Source: Pseudomonadota bacterium
GTDB lineage: Bacteria > Desulfobacterota > Desulfobulbia > Desulfobulbales > JAGXFP01
Length of the DNA: 15,960 nucleotides
Reading direction: 5' to 3'
Assembly (NCBI GenBank): GCA_030673265.1
Contig: DAOVJK010000031.1
Location: forward strand, 1-15,960
Shown here: in pieces, positions 14,136 to 15,960 of the stretch
Position numbering within the stretch: the first letter of the stretch is position 1
Layout: every line of letters begins with the position of its first letter
Notes under the pieces: generated by a model
What the model was told of the DNA's origin: nothing
Database searches by the model: none
Seen by the model: the letters and a program-made list of their open reading frames with translations, nothing else
Translations under genes and position numbers: made by a program

Positions 14136-15147
14136 CGGTAGCGCCTCCCGGAGCAAGGGGCAAAGGCAGGCGAACCAGGGCCAGGCCTGGCTTCTCCGCC
14201 ATTTGGCTCCATAGATCGCTGCCATGGCTCCGCAGAATATCGGCGCCACTTGGGCTACCGGCCACCTCACTCAATGGTAGACGCCGCCACTCTTCGATGT
14301 CGGTGGCATTCAAGGGCTGCCCCTCCCAGAGCAGATCGAGATAAATGAAACGCCCCGTTGCCTCGGGATAGAAATGAATCTCTGTGAGACTTATTTTGTT
14401 TTCCAACAGAAAATCATAGAGCGAGAGCAGTAATTGCTGGAGCCAGCGATCATCGACCAGGATATTCTGTGAGTCACATTTGACCAGCTGGTTCAACCCC
14501 AGGGAACTGCCGGCCAGGGCCAACACCTGGCCAACCAGAGCCACACCGTTGCTTGGCCCCAGATTACTTCGACCAGACGGAATCTCCCTGCACAGGTCCG
14601 CAAGATCATCAAATGTGCGGGTCAGGCTGACACTCTCCTGGCCAATGACATTTTCAAAGGCACTCCGCATAACCGGAGACATATCGGGATGGGCCAATAG
14701 ATTTTCAGCGGCTGCCTTCAAATTTGCCAATGGGCCGCGTAGTTTTTCAATGGAATCACAGCGTCTGCCATCCGACAACAAGGGATTTTCGGCATACTGC
14801 GCCTCGCTGAAGGTCAGAAGGTAAAAGGGGGAATCCACTGTCGAGCGTCCATACCAGCAAAGTCGGCAATCGAAAAGATGATTGGCATCTCGCTCCGCAC
14901 AGAGAAAATCAATTGTACTGCCGGGAGTTTGTTGAAGGTAGGCACGAGCCCGTGCCAGGAAGGGTCCGGCGAAGAGTTCTTCAAGCCCGGTGGTATCGAA
15001 GGAGGTCCTACCCAGCTGCCGACCGGCCGATCGATTGGCGGCCAGCACAACACCTGCTGCATCACATAATATCACCCCCTCCCGGACCTGCTCAAACAGA
15101 TCGCTCAGCAACTCAGAAAGGGATGTTAAGGAGAAGGAATCAGTCAT
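14128..15147 (-). CDS. PAS domain protein with degenerate histidine-kinase region (pseudokinase)
   Basis: 339 aa, no membrane segment. Residues 8 to about 115 are PAS-like (LFEQVREGVILCDAAGVVLA, then ANRSAGRQLGR). Residues 132-140, SIEKLRGPL, align with the H-box SHELRTPL of histidine kinases, but the phospho-acceptor His is replaced (Glu134). The following ATPase region keeps only traces: VDDRWLQQLLLSLYDFLLEN where an N-box would be, and no G1/G2 glycine boxes. From memory, similar PAS/LRGPLANL regions occur in front of DnaQ-type exonuclease domains beside CbrA/CrbS-type sensors; no exonuclease domain is present here. It probably acts as a sensory or scaffold partner of the kinase. ATGA overlap with the receiver gene upstream and 8-nt overlap with the gene downstream. 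Confidence 0.8.
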   Translation of the reverse strand: MTDSFSLTSLSELLSDLFEQVREGVILCDAAGVVLAANRSAGRQLGRTSFDTTGLEELFAGPFLARARAYLQQTPGSTIDFLCAERDANHLFDCRLCWYGRSTVDSPFYLLTFSEAQYAENPLLSDGRRCDSIEKLRGPLANLKAAAENLLAHPDMSPVMRSAFENVIGQESVSLTRTFDDLADLCREIPSGRSNLGPSNGVALVGQVLALAGSSLGLNQLVKCDSQNILVDDRWLQQLLLSLYDFLLENKISLTEIHFYPEATGRFIYLDLLWEGQPLNATDIEEWRRLPLSEVAGSPSGADILRSHGSDLWSQMAEKPGLALVRLPLPLAPGGATDG

Positions 15148-15551
15148 GGCGCCTTTTGCTGCCCGTCCCTGGAAACGGCCAGATTCGAGCCCAGGATCAC
15201 CCGCACCTTACCCACCAGTTCCTGGTTGGAGAAGGGCTTGCTGACATAATCATCCGCCCCCATGGCCAGGCCCTTTTCTCTATCGGCAGGATTACTCTTG
15301 GCCGTTAACATCAAGATATAGAGCTCGGTCAGCTGCGGGTCGGCGCGCATAGCCTGACACACCTCATAACCATTGGGACTCGGCAGCATGACATCGAGAA
15401 TAACCAGGTCAGGCAAGCACTGACGGGCAATTGCCAGGGCTTCCTCCCCGTTTTGGGCGACCAACACCTCGTACCCCTCCTTCTGCATCAGAAATTTCAG
15501 CGATAAGAGGATATTGGGTTCATCATCGACCAGCAGAACCGTGGGCGTCAT
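15144..15551 (-). CDS. Stand-alone receiver (CheY-like) response regulator
   Basis: 135 aa containing only a receiver domain: acidic pair D9/D10, phospho-acceptor D53 (LVILDVMLPSPNGYEV), T83 (LTAK) and K105 (SKPF). There is no output domain, only a short tail ending GQQKAP. It is likely phosphorylated by the symporter-kinase of the same operon, or acts as a phosphate sink or relay (inference). ATG 15551 is chosen over upstream in-frame starts because CAGGAG lies 9 nt before it and it matches the receiver fold start. It overlaps the next gene by 4 nt (ATGA). First gene of the operon. Confidence 0.93.
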   Translation of the reverse strand: MTPTVLLVDDEPNILLSLKFLMQKEGYEVLVAQNGEEALAIARQCLPDLVILDVMLPSPNGYEVCQAMRADPQLTELYILMLTAKSNPADREKGLAMGADDYVSKPFSNQELVGKVRVILGSNLAVSRDGQQKAP

Positions 15552-15686
15552 CACATATCTCCTGTCTGTAACACCATTAACAACGTCACCATTTCCGGGC
15601 ATCCTACCTGATTGAAATGGCAAGCGCAAGCGATCCCCCCCCCAGTTCGAACAGCCATTAATTTAAAAAAGCAAGCACTAAAAGCT

Positions 15687-15715
15687 ATTGTATTTTCAGT
15701 CTTATATTGTATCAA
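15687..15715 (-). promoter_or_regulatory. Strong candidate promoter of the receiver/pseudokinase/symporter-kinase operon
   Basis: The minus strand reads TTGATA (15715-15710), exactly 17 nt, then TACAAT (15692-15687): five of six matches in each box at ideal spacing. The leader to ATG 15551 is about 130 nt and contains a run of nine G (C9 at 15635-15643 on the plus strand). Confidence 0.65.
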
Positions 15716-15798
15716 GATAACTATTCAGCGTACTGTCCGGGAAACAATTAAAACCTCCGAACTGTAACTGTTTAGCATCGCCTCATGTACAAGGAAGA

Positions 15799-15858
15799 GG
15801 CCTGTGAACAGGTAGCGACCGAAGGGAGACCTCCGATGCACCTGTATGTAAACAGGCC
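15799..15858 (+). ncRNA. Possible structured RNA at the window edge (unassigned)
   Basis: Nested helices: GGCCTGT (15799-15805) with ACAGGCC (15852-15858); inside it ACAGGT (15808-15813) with ACCTGT (15840-15845); and inside that AGG/CCT closed by a GAGA loop (15823-15832), a GNRA-type tetraloop. Such stacked helices with a GNRA cap are typical of large catalytic or regulatory RNAs such as group II introns. Further right, CGAGCCGCGTAGCC (15938 on) faintly recalls the start of intron domain V, but the window ends. No reverse transcriptase is visible. The strand is assumed, since the helix is symmetric; the GNRA loop favours plus. The rest of 15716-15960 has no gene I can support. Confidence 0.3.
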
Positions 15859-15960
15859 AATGACGCAGTAGATGTGGTGATGCTGAAAGTTACAATGGTT
15901 ACTTGTTTGATGAGCCGACAGCGTTAATGAAAATGATCATCGAGCCGCGTAGCCTTGGTG

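Overview
The window looks like part of a chromosome from a delta-proteobacterium-like (Desulfobacterota or Desulfuromonadales-type) Gram-negative. This is inferred from gene content: a symporter/histidine kinase fusion preceded by a pseudo-histidine kinase and a lone receiver, periplasmic signal peptides, and REP-like intergenic repeats. No rRNA, tRNA or CRISPR array is visible. All complete genes are on the minus strand except a class II Fic gene at 438-1382 (the left-edge gene fragment is also plus-strand).

Layout. The left edge (1-161) is the acidic 3' end of an unidentified plus-strand gene with a strong terminator. From 225 to about 10,100 the region is accessory in character. It holds small or orphan genes: Fic, a cold-shock protein, a broken membrane Mrr-like gene, a periplasmic helical protein, a pseudouridine-synthase-associated protein, RluA, a small membrane protein, SEC-C and DUF2293 proteins, an M48 protease with a GspG-like tail, and a nucleotidyltransferase/HTH pair. 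These are interrupted by a family of same-orientation intergenic repeats, here called R1, whose hallmark is GTGGYCCGACCCCAGCG. There are five clear copies and one partial copy. A second motif, R2 (GAGTCAAGCAAAGACG), precedes two of them. Three R1 copies lie exactly where a minus-strand gene loses its 3' part, and the repeat supplies the last codons and the stop. The 3' end of the fic gene with its R1 copy also occurs a second time, as a fic-less remnant, at 6003-6171.

From 15,551 down to 11,187 there is a compact signalling operon on the minus strand: receiver protein, PAS/pseudo-histidine kinase, 75-aa membrane protein, then a 903-aa sodium:solute-symporter/STAC/histidine kinase fusion. The first three junctions overlap or are 9 nt apart, and a near-consensus sigma-70-type promoter lies upstream. 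It is probably a CbrA/CrbS-type nutrient-sensing system. The spacer downstream of it (10,701-11,186) carries a 44-bp tandem duplication, palindromes and a repeated 17-mer. The right edge holds a possible structured RNA.

The most unusual signal is the R1/R2 repeat family and its association with gene truncation, followed by the symporter-kinase operon with its histidine-less partner, the M48-GspG fusion, and the separated, order-reversed pseudouridine synthase domains. Family assignments come from reading motifs by eye; no database search was run.
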